Shown piece by piece: positions 33,376-41,423 of a DNA stretch of 49,746 nucleotides (positions are counted from its first letter, which is position 1; each line of letters starts with the position of its first letter). The stretch is from assembly GCF_003236335.1 (NCBI RefSeq), contig NZ_POUB01000021.1, positions 1 through 49,746 on the forward strand. The letters run 5' to 3'. The notes under the pieces are model-generated. The model worked only from the letters and a program-made list of their open reading frames with translations. It ran no database searches and was not told the DNA's origin. Both the position numbers and the translations under genes were made by a program. The DNA comes from Micromonospora deserti (lineage in GTDB: Bacteria > Actinomycetota > Actinomycetes > Mycobacteriales > Micromonosporaceae).

Positions 33376-34548
33376 GTCATTCCTCCTGGCTGTGGAGCTG
33401 GGATGTGTGCACCGCGGTTCTTGCGGTCACGGTCAGGTGGGCCCACGAACCCGGGAGCCCGACGGTGCGGCGGCTACCCGCCGTTTTCGGCAGCAAACCT
33501 CGCTGCCGGGGAAGAACCGGACGGAGGGCGACGGTGCGTGCCGGCGATCGGCGACCGGAGGGCGGTACCCGTCCGTCCGACCGAGAGCCGGCCTGGCTGT
33601 TCGAGGATCGCCACGTGGACCGAGCCCCGGGTCGGGGACGTCGCTGTGGCGCAGCGCCCGCGCCAGCACACCGCTCGTCGACCTCCCTGTCTTGGTCATC
33701 ACGATGGACGCTAGTATTGTTCATCCGGTTATAAACGCTTTAGGGGAATTGTCACCTGATGCGTCGATCCGCGACGTATTGCTCGGGCGATAGTCGGCCG
33801 GAGCGCCACGGGCGCGCGAGTGGAGAGACCACCCCGCACCGCGTCCTCGGCCCCAAACGAGCACCGCCCGGGCCGCTCCACCTGGGCCGCGTCACGCCAT
33901 GGCTCGTGGCATCGCCTGCCGCTGCGGTGCCGGCCTCGGCCCCGTGGCGCGGTTGCGCGGCGGTGGCCCTCGACACCGGTCGTGGCGTCAGGAGCGCCCC
34001 GGGCGGGCGCTGGGCCTCAAGCACGCCCCCCAGATCAGCGGGCAGGCCCAGCCAGGCGTCGTCCGCAGGTCAAGCGCATCGGGTGGCCCACAACCGCAGC
34101 AGCCGGCTCCGCGCGTGCAGGTCCTCATCGTCTGGGCTGGTGCGGGCGCGCGCTGCGTCGCATGCGAACCGGTGCCCGCCCCTCCGTCGGGTGGTGCCTG
34201 TGTGGCGGCCGGGCGGTGTCCTGTCGGTCTTCGCGACGGTGGGTGTGTTCGGCGTGCTGTCGAGCTGCCCGCACAGATGGGGCGGTGGGGTCGGGCGCGG
34301 CGCGGTTTGCGAGGTGTCGAGTTCGAGTCGGTGGGTGGCGGGGTTTGAGGTGTCGAGCGTGGGCGCACGGATGGGGCAGCTCGACCAGGTGTCGAGGAGG
34401 TCCTCGCTGGGTGCCCTGCTCTGCCGGTCGGAGGCTGCTGCTCGTTGGCCTGTCGAGCTGATGTCGGCAACGGATCATGCTCGACGGTCTTCCTCGCCGA
34501 GGGTCGCGGCGACGTGTCTGAGTACCCGGTAGGGGTTGGGGCGGATGG
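33376..34548. other. Long non-coding region between the oxidation operon and the zinc island
   Basis: About 1170 bp with no credible gene on either strand. The part near 33700-33750 is AT-rich (TAGTATTGTTCATCCGG, GTTATAAACG) and is the best candidate for the promoter of the leftward operon. Between about 34255 and 34400 there are loose direct repeats built on AGGTGTCGAG and CGCACRGATGGGGC, each seen twice or more. The region probably contains decayed sequence and marks the border between the accessory left half and the zinc island. Confidence 0.5.
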
Positions 34549-34800
34549 TTAGCGACCGCGTCGGGCGTACTTGGCGCGGAATTTCTCCACCCGGCCCGCG
34601 GTGTCGAGCAGCCGCTGCCGGCCGGTCCAGAAGGGGTGGCTGGCGGAGGAGATCTGGACGTCGATGACGGGGTAGGTGTTGCCGTCGGTCCATTCGATGG
34701 TCTGGTCGCTGGTGGCGGTTGAGCGGGTGAGGAAGGCGAAGTCGGCGGCGCGATCACGGTAGACGACGGGACGGTAGGTGGGGTGGATACCGGGCTTCAT
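34549..34800 (-). CDS. rpmE2: Ribosomal protein L31 type B (zinc-independent), 83 aa
   Basis: A clear bL31 of the B type: [16 protein letters not shown] at the start, [20 protein letters not shown] in the middle and [12 protein letters not shown] at the end. It contains no cysteine at all, so it lacks the CxxC zinc site of the A-type protein. In other bacteria such paralogues replace the zinc-containing protein under zinc shortage and let the cell recycle ribosomal zinc. The start overlaps the stop of the MRF-like gene (ATGA), so the pair is one transcript driven from the Zur-like box at 36124. Confidence 0.95.
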   Translation of the reverse strand: MKPGIHPTYRPVVYRDRAADFAFLTRSTATSDQTIEWTDGNTYPVIDVQISSASHPFWTGRQRLLDTAGRVEKFRAKYARRGR

Positions 34801-36098
34801 GCCGGAAGATCTCCTTCGGTGTCGGTGTCGGTGTCATCCGGGTCGAGGGCGGTGCGGGGGAAGCAGCCGGCGAAGGGGTCGTCGTAGGTCCGCCAGGTGT
34901 CCTCGCCGTCGGCGAGTTCGTCGTCGGTGAGCAGGCAGGCGGCGAGGGCGCGGTGCAGGTCGGTGGGGTCGAGGTCCAGGCCGATGAAGACCAGGTGCTG
35001 GTGGCGGTCGCCGTAGTAGGGGTCCCAGTCGAGGGCGGCGGCGAGACGCCGGTGGGCGGACGCGTGGTCCCAGTGGGCGTCGGGGAGGGCGGCGAGCCAG
35101 TGACCGAGTGACCCGAGGCCGAGGCCGCCGCCGGCGAAGTCCCAGGCGATGACGGTCTCGGGTTGGCTGGCCAGCCACAGGTGTCCACGGGAGCGGATCA
35201 CCCCGGCGTTGACGTCCTCGAGGACGTCGTGCAGGCGGCGGGGGTGGAAGGGGCGCCGGGCGCGGAAGACGGCGGAGACGACGCCGCAGTCGGGGTGCGG
35301 TTCGTGTACGCCGACGGCGTAGCCCTCCAGGCCGCGGGCGAGGACGCCGGGGGTCTCCGGGCGGTGCCGGTGGGTGTCGCGCAGCTGGCGGGTCAGCTCG
35401 GCGGCGTCGACGACATCGCCGTCGACGCGGACCTGTGCCGCCCACGGCACCATCCGTTCCAGCAGCACCGACAGGCGGCTGGTGTCGTACGCCCCGTCGC
35501 GGGACTGCCCCCACAGGACGAGGGTGTCGGCGTACTCGATCTGGCGGACGACGACGTCGGCGAGCGCCCGGTCGTCGTTGTCGGCGGCGTGGATGCCGAG
35601 GGTCGTCAGGTCGTCGGTGCTGGCCAGGCCATCGAGAAGGTGCTCGGCGTCGACGACGGTGACGTAGGAGTCGACCTGGATCAGGTCGGTGATCGGTGCG
35701 CCGTCGACGAGGCAGTGGGCGCAGGCGGCGGCGACCGCCTCCGGTTCGACCACCTCGGGCAGCATCAACACCAGGCCCCGGTGCGGGTGGGTACGGGCCA
35801 GTCGGGCCAGGGTGGGCAGCACGTCCTCGCGCAGCGTGCAGGACGCGCAGCCGTGCGCGAGGGCGACCCGTTCGTCCTCCAGCAGGCCCTCGCCGGTGCG
35901 CACCACCCGGTGCACCGTGCCGTTGCGCACGGCGGTGAGGTCGTGCCGGACCAGCAGCAGGGCTGGGTCCGCGGCGAGCAGGGTACGGGCGACGGCGTAC
36001 GTGGCGGCCGGCCAGAAGCCGCTCAGCACGGTCAGCGACGGGCGGGTGTCGGCCGCCGAGGCGCCGGCGTCGGCCGGCGCGAGTGGTGACGTCGACAT
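34797..36098 (-). CDS. mrf: CobW/COG0523-like ribosome-hibernation recruiting factor (MRF-type), 433 aa
   Basis: The overall layout is that of COG0523 proteins: an N-terminal domain with the conserved cysteine region [16 protein letters not shown] (C84, C87), [27 protein letters not shown], and a CobW C-terminal domain from about 275 ([43 protein letters not shown]). The usual P-loop GxxGxGKT is absent: residues 26-34 read GFWPAATYA, so it may not bind GTP normally. This lack and the neighbours match actinobacterial MRF, which in mycobacteria recruits the hibernation factor to ribosomes when zinc is low (established there, inferred here). ATG 36098 follows GAGAGGACCCTG. Transcription starts near the Zur-like box and a TATAAT -10. 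Confidence 0.85.
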   Translation of the reverse strand: MSTSPLAPADAGASAADTRPSLTVLSGFWPAATYAVARTLLAADPALLLVRHDLTAVRNGTVHRVVRTGEGLLEDERVALAHGCASCTLREDVLPTLARLARTHPHRGLVLMLPEVVEPEAVAAACAHCLVDGAPITDLIQVDSYVTVVDAEHLLDGLASTDDLTTLGIHAADNDDRALADVVVRQIEYADTLVLWGQSRDGAYDTSRLSVLLERMVPWAAQVRVDGDVVDAAELTRQLRDTHRHRPETPGVLARGLEGYAVGVHEPHPDCGVVSAVFRARRPFHPRRLHDVLEDVNAGVIRSRGHLWLASQPETVIAWDFAGGGLGLGSLGHWLAALPDAHWDHASAHRRLAAALDWDPYYGDRHQHLVFIGLDLDPTDLHRALAACLLTDDELADGEDTWRTYDDPFAGCFPRTALDPDDTDTDTEGDLPA

Positions 36099-36123
36099 CA
36101 GGGTCCTCTCGACTCTGTTGAAA

Positions 36124-36136
36124 ACGGTTGTCATTA
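36124..36136 (+). promoter_or_regulatory. Zur-like box A, upstream of the MRF/L31B operon
   Basis: ACGGTTGTCATTA matches the island motif ACGRTTRYCRTTA exactly. Extended, TGAAAACGGTTGTCA (36119-36133) agrees at 12 of 15 positions with the Streptomyces-type Zur consensus TGAAAATGATTTTCA as I recall it. It overlaps the -10 hexamer of the leftward promoter, so a bound repressor would block initiation. Confidence 0.75.
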
Positions 36137-36138
36137 TA
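36133..36138 (-). promoter_or_regulatory. -10 hexamer TATAAT of the MRF/L31B promoter
   Basis: A consensus TATAAT on the minus strand, 35 bp upstream of the MRF start. It overlaps the Zur-like box, in keeping with zinc-dependent repression. Confidence 0.6.
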
Positions 36139-36297
36139 TAGTGAGTGTCTGATGCTGGCGTCGGTGGGGCCCTACGGCTCGGCCCCGCTGTCGTTTGCGG
36201 GTACTCCCGTGCGCGGCGTCGGTCGACGCCCGGGCTCGGTCATGCCGGGAGATCACCCCGCAAAAAGGTTGACCGATCGGCCGATGTAGAAACGAAA

Positions 36298-36310
36298 ACG
36301 ATTGTCGTTA
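36298..36310 (+). promoter_or_regulatory. Zur-like box B, upstream of the L28/L33/S14 operon
   Basis: ACGATTGTCGTTA fits the motif ACGRTTRYCRTTA exactly and lies inside the near-palindrome AACGAAAACGATTGTCGTT (36291-36309), 30 bp before the L28 start. Together with box A it controls a divergent pair of transcripts. Confidence 0.75.
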
Positions 36311-36340
36311 TGGTCAAGACCGTACGAAGGAGGAGCCCCC

Positions 36341-36577
36341 GTGTCCAGACGGTGTGACGTCACCGGCGCGAAGCCCAGCTTCGGCAACGCCGTGTCCCAC
36401 TCCCACCGCCGCACCCGCCGCCGGTGGAACCCGAACCTGCAGAACCACCGCTACTGGTTGGCGTCCGAGCGGCGGTGGGTCAGCCTGACCCTCACCGCCA
36501 AGGCGCTGAAGACCGTCGACCGCAAGGGCATCGAGAAGGTCGTGGCGGAGCTGCGCGGCCGGGGGGTCAAGATCTGA
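36341..36577 (+). CDS. rpmB: Ribosomal protein L28 paralogue (zinc-independent), 78 aa
   Basis: The sequence is an obvious bL28: [36 protein letters not shown] and [20 protein letters not shown]. Only a single cysteine remains, so the paired cysteines that bind zinc in the C+ form are missing. GTG 36341 follows AAGGAGGAG. It opens a tight cluster with L33 and S14 (TGATG junctions), behind Zur-like box B. It should replace the zinc-binding housekeeping L28 when zinc runs short. Confidence 0.95.
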   Translation: MSRRCDVTGAKPSFGNAVSHSHRRTRRRWNPNLQNHRYWLASERRWVSLTLTAKALKTVDRKGIEKVVAELRGRGVKI

Positions 36578-36744
36578 TGGCCCGGCAGACCGACATCCGG
36601 CCGGTGATCAAGCTGCGCAGCACCGCCGGCACCGGCTACACCTACGTCACCCGCAAGAACCGGCGCACCAACCCGGACCGGCTGGTGCTGCGCAAGTACG
36701 ACCCGCTCGTGCGGCGGCACGTCGACTTCCGCGAGGAACGCTGA
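36577..36744 (+). CDS. rpmG: Ribosomal protein L33 paralogue (zinc-independent), 55 aa
   Basis: A typical bL33: [36 protein letters not shown] and [11 protein letters not shown]. No cysteine is present, whereas the zinc form has two CxxC pairs. The start overlaps the L28 stop by one base (TGATG) and its own stop overlaps the S14 start in the same way, so the three are translated from one message. Confidence 0.95.
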   Translation: MARQTDIRPVIKLRSTAGTGYTYVTRKNRRTNPDRLVLRKYDPLVRRHVDFREER

Positions 36745-37049
36745 TGGCCCGCAAGAGCCTGGGCAACCGGCAGGCCCGCCGCGAGGAGCTCGTCGCGCGG
36801 CACGCCGCCCGCCGCACCGACCTCAAGCGGACCATCGCCCACCCCGACACCGAGCCCGGCGTACGCGACGAGGCCGTCCGGCAGCTCGCCCGGCTGCCCC
36901 GGAACAGCAGCCGCGTACGGCTGCGCAGCCGGGACGTGATCGACGGCCGGCCGCGTGGCGTGCTGACCCGCTTCGGCCTGTCCCGGGTGCGGTTCCGCGA
37001 GATGGCCCTGCGCGGCGAACTCCCCGGCATCCGCAAGGCGTCCTGGTGA
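36744..37049 (+). CDS. rpsN: Ribosomal protein S14 paralogue (zinc-independent, long form), 101 aa
   Basis: A long-form uS14: [40 protein letters not shown] and [20 protein letters not shown], ending in [11 protein letters not shown]. It has no cysteine, unlike the short zinc-binding S14. The gene ends the ribosomal cluster; a hairpin (37077-37099) separates it from the surface-protein gene at 37151. The S18 paralogue that completes this set in many actinomycetes is not found in this window. Confidence 0.95.
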   Translation: MARKSLGNRQARREELVARHAARRTDLKRTIAHPDTEPGVRDEAVRQLARLPRNSSRVRLRSRDVIDGRPRGVLTRFGLSRVRFREMALRGELPGIRKASW

Positions 37050-37076
37050 CCCGCAGCGTGCTGCCGGTGTGACCTC

Positions 37077-37099
37077 CGGCCGGTTGCCGACCGGCCGGT
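37077..37099. terminator. Hairpin between S14 and the first surface-protein gene
   Basis: Perfect 9-bp arms CCGGCCGGT and ACCGGCCGG around TGCCG. There is no run of T after it, so it may attenuate rather than end transcription, letting the ribosomal and transport genes be expressed at different levels from box B. Confidence 0.5.
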
Positions 37100-37150
37100 T
37101 CTCGGGAAGCCGGGCACGCGCCGCGAGGTGCGTGCCCCGGAAGGGGAGAT

Positions 37151-38623
37151 ATGAAGGTTGCCACGAGGCCGCGCGGGATCGCGGCCCTGATCGCCGGGGC
37201 GGTGGTCGCCGCCGGCGTGGTGCTGGCACCGGCCACCGCGTCGGCGGCCGACCGGGTGGTGCTGTCCCAGGGGCACACCGATGCGGTCGACGTGCACTAC
37301 GCGAACGGCGAGCTGTCGTTGAAGGTGAACGACGACACGGTTACTCCTGCGGTGTCCCGGGACCCGGCGGACGTGACCTTCCAGGTGCTGCCGCAGGCGG
37401 CGACGCCGGTGCCCGACGACCCGAGGTTCGCCTTCCTCGGGCCGGCCGGCTCGCAGGTCTGGCTGCTGCCCATGACGCAGGATCCGCAGCTGCTCTGGCC
37501 GGGTTGGAACACCACCAAGCTCGCCTCGGGGGTGTTCTCCGGCAACCAGGTGCGGCTGAGCCTGGTCGGCGTGACCGGCCCGGGCGACGTCAGTCTCTTC
37601 ATGCAGGACGTGTTCGGCGGGCCGCTGGTCAAGTTCCGCGGCAACGACGGCCTGCCGGACGCGATCGACGTGCCGGTGGCCACGCACGCCCACGCCAACT
37701 GGGCGTTCACCGCGCGGGGCAGCTACACGCTGACGTTCCAGGCCGACGCCACACTCACCAACGGCACGCAGGTCAGCACCGGGCCGGTGAACTACTCGTT
37801 CATCGTCGGCGAGCTGCCGGGCACCGGTCCGGGAGTGACCCTCGCGGTCACCGGGATGGCCGACGAGTACCAGCCCGGGGACACGGTCACCCTCCACGCG
37901 ACGCAGACGCCGCAGACCGAGCTGGCTCGCTACCGCTGGTTCAGCAGGTGCCCGGGCGCCGAGGAGTTCGCGGTGATCCCGGGGGAGGCGGCTGCGAGCT
38001 ACTCGTTCACCGCCACCCGCGAGTTGAACGCCTGCGAATACGTCGCGAAGCTCTACGAGGACGACCACAACGTCGCCGCCGCGAGCGAACCGGTGTCGCT
38101 GTGGGTGGCGTTCCCACCGCAGGAGCCGCGAGCGTCGCAGACCATCACCGCGGCAATCGACGCGACCGCCGGGGCCTTGACGATCAGCGTCAACCCCGAC
38201 GACCGCGCCGTGGTGCTGCCGCCCGCGCAGCTCACCGCCGCGGGCGACCGGTGGGAGAGCCTGGGTGAGCTGCGGCCGGTGACGGTCACCGACACCCGGG
38301 CCGACAGCCCGGGGTGGAGCGCGTCCGGGCAGATACCGCAGGACTTCACGGCTGACGGTGGGGCCAGCTTCAGCGCCGGCTTCCTCGGCTGGACGCCGCG
38401 GGTGCTCAGCCAGGGCACCGGCCAGGGCGTGGTGCCGGGACCGGAGGTGGCGCCGTACGTCGTCGGGGTCGGTGGTGGGCTGGGCGGCAGCGCGGTGCTC
38501 GGCTCGGCGCCGGCCGGGGCCGGCCGGGGCACCGCGCGGCTCGGCGCCGGGCTGCGGCTGAGCCTGCCCACGGAGACCGCCGCGGGCACCTACACCGCGA
38601 CGCTCACCCTCACCGCGATCTGA
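37151..38623 (+). CDS. Secreted choice-of-anchor-M protein with WxL-like C-terminal domain, 490 aa
   Basis: Signal peptide at residues 1-33 (cleavage near SAADR). Residues 36-222 are one choice-of-anchor-M (actinobacterial surface-repeat) domain with all hallmarks: GHTDAVDVHYANGELSLKV, PDDPRFAFLGPAGSQVWLLP, LLWPGWNT, and THAHANWAF with His179 and His181. A PKD/Ig-like segment follows (228-320, two Cys). The last 160 residues resemble a WxL domain (VTVTDTRADSPGWSASGQIP, GFLGWTPRV, ending in TYTATLTLTAI), which in Firmicutes binds the wall. The conserved His residues suggest metal binding (inference). ATG 37151 follows AAGGGGAGAT. Next comes a DUF916-like gene, the usual partner of WxL proteins. 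Confidence 0.85.
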   Translation: MKVATRPRGIAALIAGAVVAAGVVLAPATASAADRVVLSQGHTDAVDVHYANGELSLKVNDDTVTPAVSRDPADVTFQVLPQAATPVPDDPRFAFLGPAGSQVWLLPMTQDPQLLWPGWNTTKLASGVFSGNQVRLSLVGVTGPGDVSLFMQDVFGGPLVKFRGNDGLPDAIDVPVATHAHANWAFTARGSYTLTFQADATLTNGTQVSTGPVNYSFIVGELPGTGPGVTLAVTGMADEYQPGDTVTLHATQTPQTELARYRWFSRCPGAEEFAVIPGEAAASYSFTATRELNACEYVAKLYEDDHNVAAASEPVSLWVAFPPQEPRASQTITAAIDATAGALTISVNPDDRAVVLPPAQLTAAGDRWESLGELRPVTVTDTRADSPGWSASGQIPQDFTADGGASFSAGFLGWTPRVLSQGTGQGVVPGPEVAPYVVGVGGGLGGSAVLGSAPAGAGRGTARLGAGLRLSLPTETAAGTYTATLTLTAI

Positions 38624-38703
38624 CCACCCGAACCCGGGGCGGGTGCGTCCGCGCCCGCCCCGGCCCGGCCGCTCCGTCCAGTCCACCCGAGGCCCCCTCC
38701 CGC

Positions 38704-39909
38704 GTGAAACGGATCGCCGACCGCATGCGCCTGCCCGCCGTCTTCGCCGCGGCCCTCGTCCTCGCCGCCGTCACACCAGCGCCCCGGGTCGCGGCTGCCC
38801 CGCTGGCGCCCCGACCGACCGCCGTCCCGGTGCCCGCAGGGTCCGGCGGCCCGAAAGTCGCCGTACCGGACCCCCCACCGGCCATGACCGTCGGGGTCGT
38901 GCCCTCGACCCCGACCGGGCCGAACGGACGGTCGGCCTTTGTCTACAAGCTGAACCCGGGTGCCGCCATCACCGACCACGTCGGCATCGTCAACCACTCG
39001 ACGCGCCCGATCACGGTGTCGGTGTACGCCAGCGACGCCTTCACCACCGCCCAGGGCGGCTACGACCTCCTGCCCGCGGGCCGTCAGCCGGTCGACGTCG
39101 GCTCCTGGGTACGACTGCCGTCTCGGACCGTCACGGTGCCGTCGACCTCCCGCCTCGACGTGCCGTTCACCCTCACCGTGCCCGACAACGCCACGCCCGG
39201 CGACCACGCCGGCGGGATCGTCGCCTCCCTGGCCGGTACGACCACGGACGCGCAGGGCAACCAGGTCAGCGTCGACCACCGGGTCGGCTCCCGGATCCAC
39301 CTGCGGGTCACCGGAGAACTGGCACCCGCCCTGGCGGTCGAGGACCTGGTCATCCGGCACGCCGGCGCGATCAACCCCCTCGCCGGCGGCACGGTCACCG
39401 CGACCTTCACCGTCCGCAACACCGGGAACGTCCGGTTGACCGCCGGTCCGTCCCTGCGGGTGGCCGGCCCGTTCGGCGTGGCCGCCCGCACCGCCGGGGC
39501 CGCGCCGTTGCCGGAGATCCTGCCCGGCGGGTCGCTACGCACCACGGTGCGGATGACGGGTGTGCCGCCGCTGGTCCGGCTGAGCGCCACCGCCGCCGCG
39601 CAGCCCCGGCCGGTGGGAGACCAGGTGCTCGACCCGCCGCCACCGACCGCCACCGCCGACGCCGGCCTCTGGGCCCTGCCCTGGCCGCAACTGCTGCTCG
39701 CACTCGCGCTCGGACTGGGGGGATGGACGGTGACCCTCATCCGCCGGCGCCGGCGGACGCATTTCGCGCTCGCGCTCGACCAGGCCCGCGCGCAGGGACG
39801 CGCCGAGGCCGCCCGCGAGTCACAGCCGGCCACATCGGTGCGCCGCGCCGCCGGCCCGGCGGTCGGTGACACCCCGCCTGACCGAGACATGGGGAAGGAC
39901 GACCAATGA
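38704..39909 (+). CDS. DUF916/WxL-interacting-like membrane-anchored protein, 401 aa
   Basis: Signal peptide at residues 1-31. Residues 58-190 follow the DUF916 pattern: FVYKLNPGAAITDHVGIVNH, RPITVSVYASDAFTTAQGGY, VGSWVRLPSRTVTVPSTSRL and DVPFTLTVPDNATPGDHAGG. An Ig-like domain (about 215-300) has a conserved TVRNTGNVRL. A transmembrane helix (about 322-345, LPWPQLLLALALGLGGWTV) and an Arg-rich cytoplasmic tail end the protein. In Firmicutes such proteins hold WxL proteins at the surface; the preceding gene has a WxL-like tail, so the two probably form a complex. GTG 38704 is used; ATG 38725 is possible. The stop overlaps the ZnuA-like gene (ATGA). Confidence 0.82.
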   Translation: MKRIADRMRLPAVFAAALVLAAVTPAPRVAAAPLAPRPTAVPVPAGSGGPKVAVPDPPPAMTVGVVPSTPTGPNGRSAFVYKLNPGAAITDHVGIVNHSTRPITVSVYASDAFTTAQGGYDLLPAGRQPVDVGSWVRLPSRTVTVPSTSRLDVPFTLTVPDNATPGDHAGGIVASLAGTTTDAQGNQVSVDHRVGSRIHLRVTGELAPALAVEDLVIRHAGAINPLAGGTVTATFTVRNTGNVRLTAGPSLRVAGPFGVAARTAGAAPLPEILPGGSLRTTVRMTGVPPLVRLSATAAAQPRPVGDQVLDPPPPTATADAGLWALPWPQLLLALALGLGGWTVTLIRRRRRTHFALALDQARAQGRAEAARESQPATSVRRAAGPAVGDTPPDRDMGKDDQ

Positions 39910-41423
39910 GACGAAACCGCCGGGCCTGCGGTCTCGCGCTGGCCCTGACCGTCGCCGCGGCCGGCTGTGCGCCGGGCCGACCGGGTGACGACGGGCGGGT
40001 GACGGTGGCGGTCAGCACGGAGATCCTGGCCGACCTGGCGCGCAACGTCGGCGGTGACCGCGTCGCGGTGGAAACCGTGGTGCCGGCCGGGGGTGATCCG
40101 CACTCCTACGAACCCACCCCTGCCGACGCGGCGAAGGTCGCGCGCGCCGACGCCGCCTTCACCAACCACCTGTTGCTCGAAGAGCATGCGCTGATCAAGC
40201 TCTTCGACAACAACGTCCCCGACGGGGCGCCCAACATCTCCCTCGCGGAGAGCGCCGAACAGTACGGCGCCACGCTGATCCCGCTGGTGGAGGACGTCGG
40301 TCTCGACGTGCTCTGGCTCGGTCTGGCGGTCCGGGGCAAGGGCCCCAGCCGCAGCGCCGACATCCGGCTGTCGGCGACGAAGATGACGGGCCCGGGGGAG
40401 TTCGCGCTCTACCTCACGGACGCGCTCGGTCAGCCGCAGGTCTACATCGACTCGACCGACGGACTGGACGCGCGCGATGTCGCGGTGTTGCCGCCGGACG
40501 CACACACCCACCTCAACTGGGCGTTCAGCCAGCCTGGGGAGTACCGGCTGACCCTGTCCGCGCAGGTCGACGCCGGCGACGGCAGCCCGGCCCGGCAACT
40601 CGGGTCCGGCACGTTCGCCTTCGCCGTCGGGGTGGCACCGCAGACCCTGCTGCGCGACGGCAGGACCCGACTGCTGGATGCCGGGCACGCCGACCTCGCC
40701 GTCGACCTGGACACCGCGCAGGTGTTCGCCCGCACCGACGAGCAGGGCGACATCCCCGCCGACCAGGTCGTCATCGACGTGCCGAACCGGGCGATCGAGG
40801 AAGTGCCCGACGACGAACGGTTCGCCTTCGTCGGCACGCCGGGCAGCAGGGTGTGGCAGCTGCCGCAGGCGGTGCTGGGCAAGCACGTCCACGGCGAGAT
40901 CGATCCGCACCTGTGGCAGGACGTCCGCAACGCCAAGGCCTACGTCCAGGTCATCGCCGACACCCTCGCCGAGGTCGACCCGGACGGTCGCGACACCTAC
41001 CAGGCCAACCGGGACCGCTATCTGCGCGAGCTGAGCGAGCTGCACGACTACGTGAGGGCCCAGCTCGCGAAGCTCCCGCCAGACCGCCGGCAGCTCATCA
41101 CCACCCACGACGCGTTCGGTTACCTCGCCAAGGCGTACGGGATGACCATCGCCGGTTTCGTCGTGCCGAACCCGGCGCAGGAGCCGAGCGCCGCGCAGGT
41201 GACGAAGCTGTCCGAGACGGTCCGCAACCTGCAGGTGCCGGCGGTGTTCATCGAGCCGAACCTCGCCGCCCGCGCCAGCGTGCTGCGCCGGGTCGCCACC
41301 GACCAGGGGGTGGACATCTGCCTGGTCTACGGCGACGCCTTCGACGCCAACGCCAAGACCTACGTCGCCATGATGCGGCACAACGCCGACGAACTCCTGC
41401 GCTGTCTGGGAAGGACACGATGA
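39906..41423 (+). CDS. ZnuA-type zinc/manganese-binding lipoprotein with an inserted, circularly permuted anchor-M domain, 505 aa
   Basis: Lipobox AAGC (Cys21) marks a lipoprotein. The cluster A-I binding-protein fold is split. The N-terminal lobe (30-130) has VSTEILADLARNVGGD, GDPHSYEPTPADAAKV (His66) and HLLLEEH. The rest (326-505) has KHVHGEIDPHLWQDVRNAKA, LITTHDAFGYLAKAYGM and VFIEPNLAARASVLRRVA. Between them, where other ZnuAs carry a His-rich loop, about 195 residues form an anchor-M domain in swapped order: first the back half (VLWLGLAVRG, TGPGEFALYL, DAHTHLNWAF), then the front half (GHADLAVDL, PDDERFAFVGTPGSRVWQLP). It belongs to the anchored-repeat ABC transporter group. It overlaps both neighbours (ATGA). 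Ligand is most likely Zn2+, from the Zur-like context. Confidence 0.92.
   Translation: MRRNRRACGLALALTVAAAGCAPGRPGDDGRVTVAVSTEILADLARNVGGDRVAVETVVPAGGDPHSYEPTPADAAKVARADAAFTNHLLLEEHALIKLFDNNVPDGAPNISLAESAEQYGATLIPLVEDVGLDVLWLGLAVRGKGPSRSADIRLSATKMTGPGEFALYLTDALGQPQVYIDSTDGLDARDVAVLPPDAHTHLNWAFSQPGEYRLTLSAQVDAGDGSPARQLGSGTFAFAVGVAPQTLLRDGRTRLLDAGHADLAVDLDTAQVFARTDEQGDIPADQVVIDVPNRAIEEVPDDERFAFVGTPGSRVWQLPQAVLGKHVHGEIDPHLWQDVRNAKAYVQVIADTLAEVDPDGRDTYQANRDRYLRELSELHDYVRAQLAKLPPDRRQLITTHDAFGYLAKAYGMTIAGFVVPNPAQEPSAAQVTKLSETVRNLQVPAVFIEPNLAARASVLRRVATDQGVDICLVYGDAFDANAKTYVAMMRHNADELLRCLGRTR

Noticed and set aside
39084..41381. A 765-codon open frame on the minus strand opposite the DUF916-like and ZnuA-like genes
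   Set aside because: The plus strand carries well-recognised proteins with overlapping starts. The antisense translation is low-complexity with no motifs.
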